Made by a program: the position numbers and the translations under genes | In this document: piece after piece, positions 1-7,114 of the stretch | Layout: the number at the start of each line of letters is the position of its first letter | How positions within the stretch are numbered: the stretch's first letter is position 1 | Notes under the pieces: model-generated | Seen by the model: only the letters and a program-made list of their open reading frames with translations | Database searches by the model: none | Told to the model about the DNA's origin: nothing | NCBI GenBank assembly: GCA_903938935.1 | Contig: CAJAFD010000157.1 | Coordinates: forward strand, 1-7,114 | Direction of reading: 5' to 3' | Length of the DNA: 7,114 nt | Source of the DNA: an uncultured Opitutia bacterium | Lineage (GTDB): Bacteria > Verrucomicrobiota > Verrucomicrobiia > Opitutales > Opitutaceae

Positions 1-343
1 GGATAAAAATGTAGATGTTTTTGGTTGGCGTCCGATGCTGTCTTAATCGACTGCGTGATTCATTCGCCGTGAGGTTGAGTTTATCTTAAGTGGAAACGAT
101 TAAGTTTGGTTAGATGCAGAAAACAAAGAGGGCAGATTTGCAGGAATCATGCCCATGTGCGGTCATTTTCAAATGGGTCGAAAACAACCGTAACACAGGC
201 TAAATCTTGCGAGGGTCTAAGAAGCACTTGCTGCGAACTTGTCTCGACCAAAAGTTACGTGTCAACCTACTTTGTCCCAAAATTCGCAGATTTATTCTGG
301 GTGTCACATTGAAAAAACATGGCCGTGAATTTAATGGAGCCGT

Positions 344-387
344 CAGGCCCAAATCACGACTAAGCATTTGTGTTGGCCCCTGTTTTT
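344..387 (+). terminator. Possible weak intrinsic terminator (plus strand)
   Basis: CAGG at 344-347 can pair with CCTG at 379-382, CC at 348-349 with GG at 375-376, and CAAAT at 350-354 with ATTTG at 366-370, leaving bulges and an 11-base loop. Five T residues follow at 383-387. The layout fits an intrinsic terminator for plus-strand transcription entering from the left, but the stem is interrupted, so this is tentative. Read on the minus strand the hairpin is not followed by a T tract. Confidence 0.25.
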
Positions 388-456
388 CACGAACTCGACG
401 ACGCCTCTCTTTTCCGGTGAGTTGATCAACCCAGTTATCAGCTAGGGAGAAGAATT

Positions 457-497
457 TTGGCCCTTTGATCCTGATACCGCCTTCTGAAAAGGCCCAA
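457..497 (-). terminator. Possible polX terminator hairpin
   Basis: An inverted repeat with arms at 457-466 and 488-497 pairs at 9 of 10 positions, the exception being C461 opposite C493, around a 21-base loop. It begins 5 bases past the polX stop codon. On the minus strand the stem is followed by AATTCTTCT, a T-rich but broken tract. Position supports a role as transcript end for polX; the large loop and poor T run make it uncertain. A smaller alternative hairpin, GCCTT/AAGGC at 479-483 and 489-493, competes with it. Confidence 0.3.
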
Positions 498-502
498 TGA
501 GA

Positions 503-2347
503 TCAGGACATATTTTGCGGCACACCGAGTTGCACTCGGCGCGGATAAGTTTTCAACCAAGCGCTGATTTCGGCCAGGGGTCGCGTATTCCAAACATCAT
601 TTTTTGTTAGCCAACCTTTGCGCGCGGCGTTGATCCCCGCGCGCACATGAGTAAGGCCTGCCGCGTCGTGGGCATCGGGGTTGATCACGCACCGCAATCC
701 GCGCTCGGAGGCTTTGCGCCAGAGGCGCCAATCCAGATCGAGCCGCCAGGGGCTCGCGTTCAATTCGATCGCTACCCCATGAGCAATTGCGGCATCGATG
801 ATCTTCTCCGCGTCAACCGCGTAGCCTTCCCGCCGCAACAACAAGCGCCCCGTCAAATGCCCCAGCATCGTGACGTAAGGTGTTTCGAGCGCACGGATGA
901 TGCGCGCGGTCATCGTCGCCTGGTCCTGCGTGAAGGCGTTGTGCACCGAGACCACCACGTAGTCGAGTTGAGCCAACATCTCCGCCTCAAAGTCGAGGCT
1001 ACCATCGGGCAAAATATCACATTCCGTGCCGGAGAACACATGGGTCTTAAAACGCCGCGAACGATTCAGCACCGCGATCTCTTCGATTTGCTTGAGCAAG
1101 CGCTCCTCCGTGAGCCCCCGCGCCTGAAAACTCGATTTCGAGTGATCCGCGATGCCGAGATAGTCCCAGCCGAGCGCTTCCGCGGCTTCCGTCATCTCTA
1201 TGAGTGTGCCGCGCCCATCGGAAGCCGTCGTGTGATTGTGAAAGGCTCCGCGCAGATCGCTCGCCTCCACCAATCGCGGTAACCCGGACGAATTCTTTAA
1301 CGTCTCAGTCTTAGCCTTGGACTTAATGCTAGAGCGTATTTCGGCCGCCTCGATCTCACCGAGGCCTTCGCGCAATTCCGGCGGGATAAACTCCAAGCCG
1401 AGCGCCGCAAAAAGATCCGCTTCCGTCTCCGCTCGCGTGCGCAGGCTTAAATCTTCGGCTTTTGCTTTCGCGGTCCCCTCGCCTTCCGCCGGCACGAGGC
1501 CCCACTCGCTCAGACTCAGGCCGCGCGCCAGCGCCCGTTGGCGCAGTTGCACGTTGTGGTCCTTCGAACCCGTGAAATGATGCAGCGCGAAAACAAACTG
1601 ATCCTCCGGCACGATCCGCAAATCCGCCTGCAAGCCGCTCTCGAAGCGTACACTCGCCTTCGTTTCGCCCTTCGCCGTCACCTCTTTCACGCCCGGCATC
1701 GACGTAAACCACTCGACCACGGGCGCGACCTCCTCCGCCGCCACGATGAAATCCAGGTCGCCCACCGTTTCGAGCCCACGGCGCAAACTTCCCGCCGCCT
1801 CCGCTCGTTTCACCGCGGGCAAGGCCCGCAATCCCGCCACGATCGGTTCCGCCACCGCCCGTGCGTCCCACCACAGATGGCGCCGACCATAAGCCTCGCG
1901 GTTCTTGATTCCGGCTAAGATTTTTTCCTGCGTTTTTTCGCCGAACCCATCGAGCTCCGCCACGAGCCCTTTACCGCACGCCTCGCTCAACGCCGCGATC
2001 GAGGCGATGCCGAGTTTGTCATGGAGCGCCTTGATCTTCTTGGGCCCGAGCCCGGGGATTTCCAACATCTCCACCAAACCCGGCTCCACCGAGGCCTTCA
2101 ACTTCTCGAAAAATTCCAACCGTCCCGTCGTGTGCAGCTCCGTCACTTTCTGCACGAGCGCCTCACCGAAACCTTTCACCGTCCCGAGTTTTTCTTCATG
2201 AATTAACCGCGCTAGCTCCGCCTCTTCGATCGCCTCGAGGGCCCGCGCTCCGCTTTGATACGCGCGAATTTTAAACGGATTTTCGCCCTTCAACTCCAAC
2301 AACACCCCGATCTCCAGCAACACGTCGGCGATCTCATTTTTATTCAT
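503..2347 (-). CDS. polX: DNA polymerase X family protein with C-terminal PHP domain (PolX)
   Basis: Bacterial family X DNA polymerase, expected to fill short gaps in base excision repair, with a PHP domain that in characterised homologues gives Mn-dependent 3'-5' exonuclease and AP-endonuclease activity. The 614-residue product opens with an 8-kDa-type domain (MNKNEIADVL, then KGENPFKIRAY), followed by helix-hairpin-helix segments around residues 95-145 (IPGLGPKKI, LDGFGEKTQ). The nucleotidyltransferase palm has GSLRRGLETVGDLDF with D197 and D199, and the third aspartate D242 in QADLR. The PHP domain (about 366-580) keeps all nine usual metal ligands: H370, H372, D377, H402, E442, H469, H497, D558 and H560. 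The start is set at the ATG at 2345-2347 because family members begin this way; a TTG nine bases upstream would add three residues. No clear Shine-Dalgarno sequence precedes it. A lysine- and serine-rich linker at about 330-360 separates polymerase and PHP parts. It diverges from the thioesterase gene. Identification is firm; the cellular role is inferred from the family. Confidence 0.95.
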   Translation of the reverse strand: MNKNEIADVLLEIGVLLELKGENPFKIRAYQSGARALEAIEEAELARLIHEEKLGTVKGFGEALVQKVTELHTTGRLEFFEKLKASVEPGLVEMLEIPGLGPKKIKALHDKLGIASIAALSEACGKGLVAELDGFGEKTQEKILAGIKNREAYGRRHLWWDARAVAEPIVAGLRALPAVKRAEAAGSLRRGLETVGDLDFIVAAEEVAPVVEWFTSMPGVKEVTAKGETKASVRFESGLQADLRIVPEDQFVFALHHFTGSKDHNVQLRQRALARGLSLSEWGLVPAEGEGTAKAKAEDLSLRTRAETEADLFAALGLEFIPPELREGLGEIEAAEIRSSIKSKAKTETLKNSSGLPRLVEASDLRGAFHNHTTASDGRGTLIEMTEAAEALGWDYLGIADHSKSSFQARGLTEERLLKQIEEIAVLNRSRRFKTHVFSGTECDILPDGSLDFEAEMLAQLDYVVVSVHNAFTQDQATMTARIIRALETPYVTMLGHLTGRLLLRREGYAVDAEKIIDAAIAHGVAIELNASPWRLDLDWRLWRKASERGLRCVINPDAHDAAGLTHVRAGINAARKGWLTKNDVWNTRPLAEISAWLKTYPRRVQLGVPQNMS

Positions 2348-2396
2348 GCCGCACAATTAAATCGAAATTCCCAAATCCCAAACCGAAAATCCGCCC
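2348..2396. promoter_or_regulatory. Divergent promoter region between polX and menI
   Basis: These 49 AT-rich bases are the only space between two divergent start codons, so both genes must be transcribed from here or from within each other's 5' ends. On the minus strand TTTAAT (2356-2361) matches five of six bases of a -10 box, but no good -35 lies 16-18 bases upstream, and the implied transcript would start almost at the polX ATG. No inverted repeat resembling the palindrome before lexA occurs here, so I see no sign that polX is under LexA control. Confidence 0.35.
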
Positions 2397-2804
2397 ATGT
2401 CTTTTAGCTACGCCCGCACGATCCATTTTCCCGACACCGACGCCGCCGGCGTGGTCTTTTTTGCGAACTACCTCGCCATCGCCCACGAAGCCTACGAGGA
2501 GTCGCTCGCGGCCGCCGGCATCAACCTCCGCACCTTTTTTGCCGACACCGGCACGGTCGTCCCCATCGCCAAAAGCGAAGCCGAATACCTCCGCCCGCTC
2601 GTCTGCGGCGACAAACTCCGCGTCACGGTCTCGCCCACCCAGCTCACGCCCCACTCCTTCGCGCTTCGCTACGAACTGTTCCGCCTTGGCCCGCCCGAGA
2701 AACTCGCCGCCCGCCTCCGCACCGAACACGTTTGCATCGCCTCCGCCTCGCGCGAACGCCACCCGTTTCCACCGGCCCTCGCCGCCTGGATTCAAGGCGG
2801 TTAA
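2397..2804 (+). CDS. menI: 1,4-dihydroxy-2-naphthoyl-CoA thioesterase, hotdog fold
   Basis: A 135-residue single-domain hotdog thioesterase of the 4-hydroxybenzoyl-CoA thioesterase/YbgC type. The N-terminal signature runs FPDTDAAGVVFFANYL (residues 11-26), with D15 at the position of the catalytic aspartate of this family, followed by HEAYEESL (30-37). That second segment is typical, from memory, of the cyanobacterial and plastid DHNA-CoA hydrolase subgroup rather than general YbgC. The reaction would release DHNA from its CoA ester before prenylation in menaquinone synthesis. menC and menE lie under 1 kb away on the other strand, which supports this assignment over a generic acyl-CoA thioesterase. 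The length is normal. The ATG has no obvious Shine-Dalgarno sequence. The gene is probably a single-gene transcript ending at the hairpin over its stop codon. Family membership is secure; substrate specificity is inferred from motif and context. Confidence 0.82.
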   Translation: MSFSYARTIHFPDTDAAGVVFFANYLAIAHEAYEESLAAAGINLRTFFADTGTVVPIAKSEAEYLRPLVCGDKLRVTVSPTQLTPHSFALRYELFRLGPPEKLAARLRTEHVCIASASRERHPFPPALAAWIQGG

Positions 2805-2817
2805 TCGCCACTTTTTT
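2796..2817 (+). terminator. Short intrinsic terminator at the menI stop
   Basis: GGCG at 2796-2799 pairs with CGCC at 2806-2809, with one G-U pair and a UUAA loop, overlapping the menI stop codon. After two bases it is followed by six T residues (2812-2817). The stem is short (four pairs plus a wobble), so termination may be inefficient, but stem and T run are correctly ordered for plus-strand transcription and would separate menI from lexA. Confidence 0.45.
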
Positions 2818-2818
2818 C

Positions 2819-2843
2819 GCGCGCGTTGATCGATCCCGCGCGC
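2819..2843. repeat. GC-only inverted repeat between menI and lexA
   Basis: Seven-base arms GCGCGCG (2819-2825) and CGCGCGC (2837-2843) flank an 11-base segment that itself contains the palindrome GATCGATC (2828-2835). The T run lies before the stem on the plus strand and there is no T run after it on either strand, so it is not a standard terminator. It may be an RNA hairpin or simply the result of GC-rich composition. No function is assigned. Confidence 0.4.
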
Positions 2844-2884
2844 CGCACGCCAGACGAAAGCCAGGCTTGATCTTAGGCTCGATA

Positions 2885-2905
2885 CCACTCAGATGAGTGG
2901 CACTC
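2885..2905. promoter_or_regulatory. Candidate LexA operator upstream of lexA
   Basis: CCACTC (2885-2890) and GAGTGG (2895-2900) form a perfect 16-bp interrupted palindrome with a four-base spacer, ending 18 bases before the lexA ATG. A third half-site, CACTC, follows directly at 2901-2905, so GAGTG and CACTC also form an overlapping inverted repeat around one central base. Position next to a lexA start and the N4 spacing suggest an autoregulatory operator. The half-sites differ from the TGTTC-N4-GAACA consensus that I recall for Verrucomicrobia LexA. A possible -35 (TTGATC, 2867-2872) lies upstream but no good -10 is apparent. Confidence 0.5.
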
Positions 2906-2918
2906 AATCGAACGTCCC

Positions 2919-3527
2919 ATGCTTACCGAACGCCAAGACCAGATTCTCGACTTCGTTAAAACCCACCAACGCACGCACGGCGTCCCCCCTTCCACGCGCC
3001 AGATCGGTCGCCAGCTCGAAGCCAGCCAAGCCACCGTCATGGGCCACCTCCGCGCCCTCGCCAAAAAAAGCCAACTCGAGAAACTCGCCGACGGTAAATG
3101 GGGCCTCAAAGCCGCCGGCGTCCAAACCCACCTCTTCGAAGCGCCCATCTACGGCTCCATCCCCGCCGGTCTGCCCGCCATGCAGGAGCAGACGCCCGAC
3201 GAAACCATCACCGTCGATCCTTCCCTCTTCGGCGTCCGTCGCGCCCGCCCCGATCACTTTTGGTTTCTCCGCGTGCGCGGCGATTCCATGATCGACGCTC
3301 ACATCCTCGACGGCGACCTCGTCGCCCTCGAACGTCGCGAACCTCGACCCGGCGACATCATCGCCGCCCTCGTCGACGACACCGAAACGACCCTCAAACG
3401 TCTCGTGCGCGAAAGCGGCCGCCTCATTCTCCGCGCCGCCAACGCCCGCTACGCCGACATCATCCCCACGCGCGGCCTCGAATCCCAAGGCGTCGTCGTT
3501 GGCCTGATCCGCCGCCGCGCCGCCTGA
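2919..3527 (+). CDS. lexA: LexA repressor, SOS response regulator
   Basis: Transcriptional repressor of the SOS regulon that cleaves itself when stimulated by RecA filaments on damaged DNA. The 202-residue length is typical. The N-terminal winged helix-turn-helix covers about residues 1-65: LTERQDQILDFV opens it and PSTRQIGRQLEASQATVMGH holds the turn and recognition helix. The cleavage site is A83-G84 in IYGSIPAGLP. The S24 peptidase domain has the catalytic serine S123 in RVRGDSMID and catalytic lysine K160 in TTLKRLV, so self-cleavage should be intact. The ATG fits the normal LexA N-terminus; no Shine-Dalgarno sequence is visible. The palindrome ending 18 bases before the start is a candidate autoregulatory operator. 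The gene converges on menE with a 15-bp gap and no obvious terminator between them. Identification is firm. Confidence 0.95.
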   Translation: MLTERQDQILDFVKTHQRTHGVPPSTRQIGRQLEASQATVMGHLRALAKKSQLEKLADGKWGLKAAGVQTHLFEAPIYGSIPAGLPAMQEQTPDETITVDPSLFGVRRARPDHFWFLRVRGDSMIDAHILDGDLVALERREPRPGDIIAALVDDTETTLKRLVRESGRLILRAANARYADIIPTRGLESQGVVVGLIRRRAA

Positions 3528-3542
3528 GCGCAGTCTTAGTTG

Positions 3543-4682
3543 TTATTTTAAGGCCAAAGTTTTCAGCTGCGCGCGATTTATTTTCCCCTGCGCCGCGCGA
3601 GGCCAATCCGCCACCGCGAGAAACCGTTTCGGCTTCATCGCCCCGTGTAAACCCGCCACAGCCCGCACCAGATCCGGCTCGCGCCCACCCGCCGGATAAC
3701 ACGCCACTACGATCTCGCCCCACTCCGCGTCGGGCACGCCGATCACCGCGACATCCGAAAACTCTCCGCTCGCCCGCAACGCCGCCTCGACGTCCTGCGG
3801 CTGCACTTTTTTTCCGCCCGTGATAATCACTGCATCGCGCCGGCCCAAAATCTCCAAATGCCCGCGCTCGTTCCAGCGCCCGAGATCTTCGGTCCAAAAA
3901 ATTTCCTCCGTTCGTTCGCTCATGCCGTAGCCAAGAAAAACCGATTCACCGGCAATCCCTACGCGACCGTCCGCATCCAGCGTGATCGTCGCATGAGGTA
4001 AAACCCTGCCACAACTGCGCGCGCCCGCCAAAAATTCCTCCGGCCGCAACGCCGCCACCATCGCCGCCGTCTCCGTCATCCCGTAGCTCAGCGAAAGCCG
4101 TAGTCCCGCCCGCGCCGCTGCAGCGGCCAACTCCGGCCACACCGGACCGCCGCCGACGAAAATCACCTTAAATCCACGCAGCCACGCCACCGCAGCCGGC
4201 GCTGCCAGCAACCGCTGCAACTGGGTCGGCACGAGCGAAAGCACCCAGTCGCCCTGCGACGGATCGAGCTCCGGCCGCTCGCCCGCTTCGAGTCGTTTCC
4301 ACGACCACGCCACGTGCCGACCCCCGGTTTCCGCGCAGCGCACCCGCGCCATCAATCCGCTCACGTGGTACGCCGGCAACACATCCACGGCATTCACGCG
4401 CGTGAGCCCGAAGTGCGCGCAAAATCCCCGCACCGCCGCCGTCAACGTGCGTTCATCGTGTCGCGCCCAACGGCGTTCGCCACTCGTCCCGCCCGTCGCC
4501 ACGCGCAGCCAACCGCGACCCTCCGCCGCAGCAGCTTCAACATCACCTACTGCGACCGGTAAATTTTCGGCCGCGTCGTCGTTGTTCGGCGCGAGACGGG
4601 GATCACCGAGAAAAAAAACGTCCCCGCGCTCGATCGCGCCACCGGTGGACCGCAGGAGTGTTTTTAATGAATCGCGTTCCAT
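3543..4682 (-). CDS. menE: o-Succinylbenzoate-CoA ligase (MenE)
   Basis: ANL-superfamily adenylating enzyme that converts o-succinylbenzoate, ATP and CoA to o-succinylbenzoyl-CoA in menaquinone biosynthesis. From the chosen ATG it is 379 residues, somewhat shorter than E. coli MenE (about 450), as in many compact MenE proteins. Visible motifs in order: phosphate-binding loop TGGTSGERR (63-71), GGGP (177-180), YGMTETA (200-206), the ribose-binding aspartate D266 in TEDLGRW, the hinge-region segment GRRDAVIITGGKKVQPQDVE (280-299), and the C-terminal catalytic lysine K367 in QGKINR. The open frame extends 47 codons further upstream, but that part lies inside menC in another frame; the ATG at 4680-4682 has a GGAGG four bases ahead and gives a sensible N-terminus. 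It overlaps menC by 19 bp, so the two are probably translationally coupled in one transcript. Assignment to MenE rather than another acyl-CoA ligase rests partly on the menC neighbour. Confidence 0.9.
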   Translation of the reverse strand: MERDSLKTLLRSTGGAIERGDVFFLGDPRLAPNNDDAAENLPVAVGDVEAAAAEGRGWLRVATGGTSGERRWARHDERTLTAAVRGFCAHFGLTRVNAVDVLPAYHVSGLMARVRCAETGGRHVAWSWKRLEAGERPELDPSQGDWVLSLVPTQLQRLLAAPAAVAWLRGFKVIFVGGGPVWPELAAAAARAGLRLSLSYGMTETAAMVAALRPEEFLAGARSCGRVLPHATITLDADGRVGIAGESVFLGYGMSERTEEIFWTEDLGRWNERGHLEILGRRDAVIITGGKKVQPQDVEAALRASGEFSDVAVIGVPDAEWGEIVVACYPAGGREPDLVRAVAGLHGAMKPKRFLAVADWPRAAQGKINRAQLKTLALK

Positions 4683-5674
4683 ACGGCCTCCGAATCGATG
4701 CGCGCCACATCCGCCGGCCGGATAAACGGCGCCGCGTACGGCCCATCGCACCGCGCATCTTGAAAGAGCGGCCACACGCCAAAGCCCAAGGCGCGCGGCT
4801 CGCCCGGCCAAGCCATCGCCCATTGCAGCGCCGCCTTCGCGCCCACCGCTGTCTCGAGCGCGGAAGAAAACACGACCTGCGCCTGCGCTTTTTCCAATTG
4901 CACCAACGCACCAGCGACATCGCGCAACAGACTCGTTTTCACGACCCAGACGCCGCGCCAGCCTTCGCCGATCCAGCGCTCGATATCCGCGCCGCTCGCC
5001 AACGATTCATCCAGTGCAATCGTCGTCGGCCAATCTTCCGCCAAGCCCCGCAACAGATCGTCCGCCCCGCGCGCATCGGCCGCGACGGGTTGTTCGACAA
5101 ACTCCACGGGCCGCTCCGCGCAACGCTCCAACCAACGCTCGGCTTTGCGCCGGTCCCAAGCGCCGTTCGCATCGAGCCGCAGCTTCGCGCCACTCGGCAA
5201 CGCCGCACACACGTCATCGAAAAGCCCGAGTTCATCCGCGAGATCGCCGACGCCGACCTTCCACTTAAAAACGCGGAACCCCGCCTCCGCCTTCGGCCTG
5301 ATGGCTTCGAGCACCGCGCGTCCCGCCGGCAACAGCGCCGCGACGCCGCGCGCCTCGTTTCGAACTTCGATCGGGCTCGCCCACGCCGCTTGCGCCGCGG
5401 CCAAGGCGTTGCGCAAGCACACGAGATTCATCGGCACGTCTGCCAACTGCTCCGACTCGATCCATTCGCCGAGTTTCCCCGCCGCGGCCTCCGCCGCGGC
5501 CACGGTCTCCGTCCCAAACCACGGCAAACACGCCGCCTCGCCGAGACCGACTCGGCCCGCCTCATCCGTGAGGCGCACGATCAGACCTTCGCGCTCGGTC
5601 CACACGCCATGCGCCGTCCGCACCGCCGTGCGAAACGCCAACCGATACCGCCGAAACTGAAACCGGAGTCGCAT
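4664..5674 (-). CDS. menC: o-Succinylbenzoate synthase (MenC), enolase superfamily
   Basis: Dehydrates SHCHC to o-succinylbenzoate, the step before MenE in menaquinone synthesis. The 336-residue protein shows an N-terminal capping domain (about 1-110; GLGEAACLPWFGTET at 43-57) and the barrel with all expected catalytic residues: K137 and K139 in FKWKVG, metal ligands D168 (LRLDANG), E194 (EFVEQP) and D222 (IALDES), and K246 in VVKTS. These match the Lys, Asp, Glu, Asp, Lys set of E. coli MenC in order and spacing. The KxK motif and adjacent menE favour o-succinylbenzoate synthase over dipeptide epimerase or muconate cycloisomerase relatives. The start is ATG at 5672-5674, preceded by a GC-rich leader without a clear Shine-Dalgarno sequence. 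A short open frame on the same strand ends three bases upstream. It is the first gene of a menC-menE pair and diverges from guaB. Confidence 0.92.
   Translation of the reverse strand: MRLRFQFRRYRLAFRTAVRTAHGVWTEREGLIVRLTDEAGRVGLGEAACLPWFGTETVAAAEAAAGKLGEWIESEQLADVPMNLVCLRNALAAAQAAWASPIEVRNEARGVAALLPAGRAVLEAIRPKAEAGFRVFKWKVGVGDLADELGLFDDVCAALPSGAKLRLDANGAWDRRKAERWLERCAERPVEFVEQPVAADARGADDLLRGLAEDWPTTIALDESLASGADIERWIGEGWRGVWVVKTSLLRDVAGALVQLEKAQAQVVFSSALETAVGAKAALQWAMAWPGEPRALGFGVWPLFQDARCDGPYAAPFIRPADVARIDSEAVWNAIH
4687..4691 (-). promoter_or_regulatory. Ribosome binding site of menE
   Basis: GGAGG on the minus strand, four bases upstream of the menE ATG and inside the menC coding region. 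It is the only strong Shine-Dalgarno sequence at any start in this window, and it decides the menE start against the longer open frame. Confidence 0.65.
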
Positions 5675-5677
5675 AAA

Positions 5678-5761
5678 TTACCCGCCCAACAAACTCACCG
5701 CGCCCACCAACGCAACGCTCCGCACCAACTCCTTTCGCGCGGCACCGCCCTCCGCCCGCAC
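5678..5761 (-). CDS. Possible 27-codon leader ORF or gene remnant before menC
   Basis: On the menC strand a frame opening at a GTG (5759-5761) runs 27 codons to TAA at 5678-5680, three bases before the menC ATG. The predicted peptide has a charged first half (RAEGGAARKELVR) and a hydrophobic end (SVALVGAVSLLGG). The frame continues 6 more codons upstream to a stop at 5780-5782. It could be a leader peptide coupled to menC, the last codons of a decayed membrane protein gene, or chance in GC-rich DNA. GGAG lies two bases before the GTG, which is too close for a convincing ribosome site. I recognise no family. Confidence 0.15.
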   Translation of the reverse strand: MRAEGGAARKELVRSVALVGAVSLLGG

Positions 5762-5845
5762 CGCTCCGTCTGCCGCAGTTCATCCGCATTTCAGCCCATA
5801 ACCGAATTTCTGTTTGCGCTCGTCGCCTCCCGCCCTACTCCGTTC

Positions 5846-7114
<1,269 letters not shown>

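Larger units (their letters stand above)
1..502. other. AT-richer spacer with no supported gene
   Basis: This half-kilobase is clearly lower in GC (about 42% in the first 60 bases) than the rest of the window and has none of the C/G third-position bias seen in the neighbouring genes. The short open frames in it (for example 106-312 and 207-425) have cysteine-, serine- and basic-rich translations that resemble no family I know and lack a ribosome binding site. No tRNA, rRNA or CRISPR structure is visible. It holds two imperfect hairpins (near 344-387 and 457-497), described separately, and a 10-bp perfect palindrome GTTGATCAAC at 421-430. A 14-codon open frame entering from the left edge stops at 44-46 and could be the tail of an upstream gene, but it is too short to call. 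Confidence 0.6.

Noticed and set aside
243..265. Minus-strand TTGACA at 260-265 as a promoter -35 box
   Set aside because: The expected -10 position 17 bases on has only a poor match and there is no gene downstream on that strand.
106..425. Two short overlapping open frames in the left spacer
   Set aside because: No recognisable domain, no ribosome site and no codon bias like the neighbours; the stretch is better left as non-coding.
2819..2843. GC hairpin considered as a terminator for menI or lexA
   Set aside because: The T run precedes the stem on the plus strand and no T run follows it on either strand; the smaller hairpin at 2796-2809 fits the T6 better.
2340..3488. Minus-strand open frames opposite menI and lexA (2340-2888, 2904-3488)
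   Set aside because: They are full-length shadows of two well-identified plus-strand genes, with low-complexity glycine/alanine/valine-rich products.
3098..3823. A 241-codon plus-strand frame across the lexA-menE junction
   Set aside because: Its product is mostly arginine, proline and histidine, an out-of-frame reading of lexA and menE.
4683..4823. 47-codon N-terminal extension of menE
   Set aside because: It lies within menC in another frame and its translation is arginine- and alanine-rich without family resemblance; the ATG at 4682 with its GGAGG is the better start.

Overview
The window looks like a chromosomal segment from a GC-rich member of the Verrucomicrobiota, most likely an Opitutaceae-type lineage. 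That placement rests on general protein character, strong C/G preference at third codon positions and gene content, without any database search. Genes are densely packed from about position 503 to the right edge. The first ~500 bases are visibly AT-richer (about 42% GC in the first 60 bases) and contain no gene I can support.

Layout: (1) 1-502, gene-poor spacer with two weak terminator-like hairpins. (2) 503-2347, minus strand: polX, a family X DNA polymerase with a C-terminal PHP metallo-hydrolase domain; all three polymerase aspartates and all nine PHP metal ligands are visible. (3) 2397-2804, plus strand, diverging from polX across 49 bp: a hotdog-fold 1,4-dihydroxy-2-naphthoyl-CoA thioesterase (menI type), followed by a small hairpin and T6. 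(4) 2919-3527, plus strand: lexA, the SOS repressor, with a 16-bp perfect palindrome just before its start that is the best candidate for its own operator. (5) 5674-3543, minus strand: menC then menE, overlapping by 19 bp and converging on lexA with a 15-bp gap. (6) 5846 to the right edge, plus strand, diverging from menC: guaB (IMP dehydrogenase), truncated by the window end after 423 codons.

Functional picture: menC, menE and menI are three steps of menaquinone biosynthesis (o-succinylbenzoate synthase, o-succinylbenzoyl-CoA ligase, DHNA-CoA thioesterase), here split on two strands around lexA. The other men genes are not in the window. polX and lexA concern DNA repair and damage response; guaB supplies guanine nucleotides. 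There is no sign of a mobile island, CRISPR array, rRNA or tRNA. No wholly new system is evident. The points most worth a second look are the lexA-proximal palindrome, which keeps the N4 spacing of LexA sites but has unusual half-sites, and a guaB product lacking two usually conserved ligand-contacting residues while keeping the catalytic cysteine loop.
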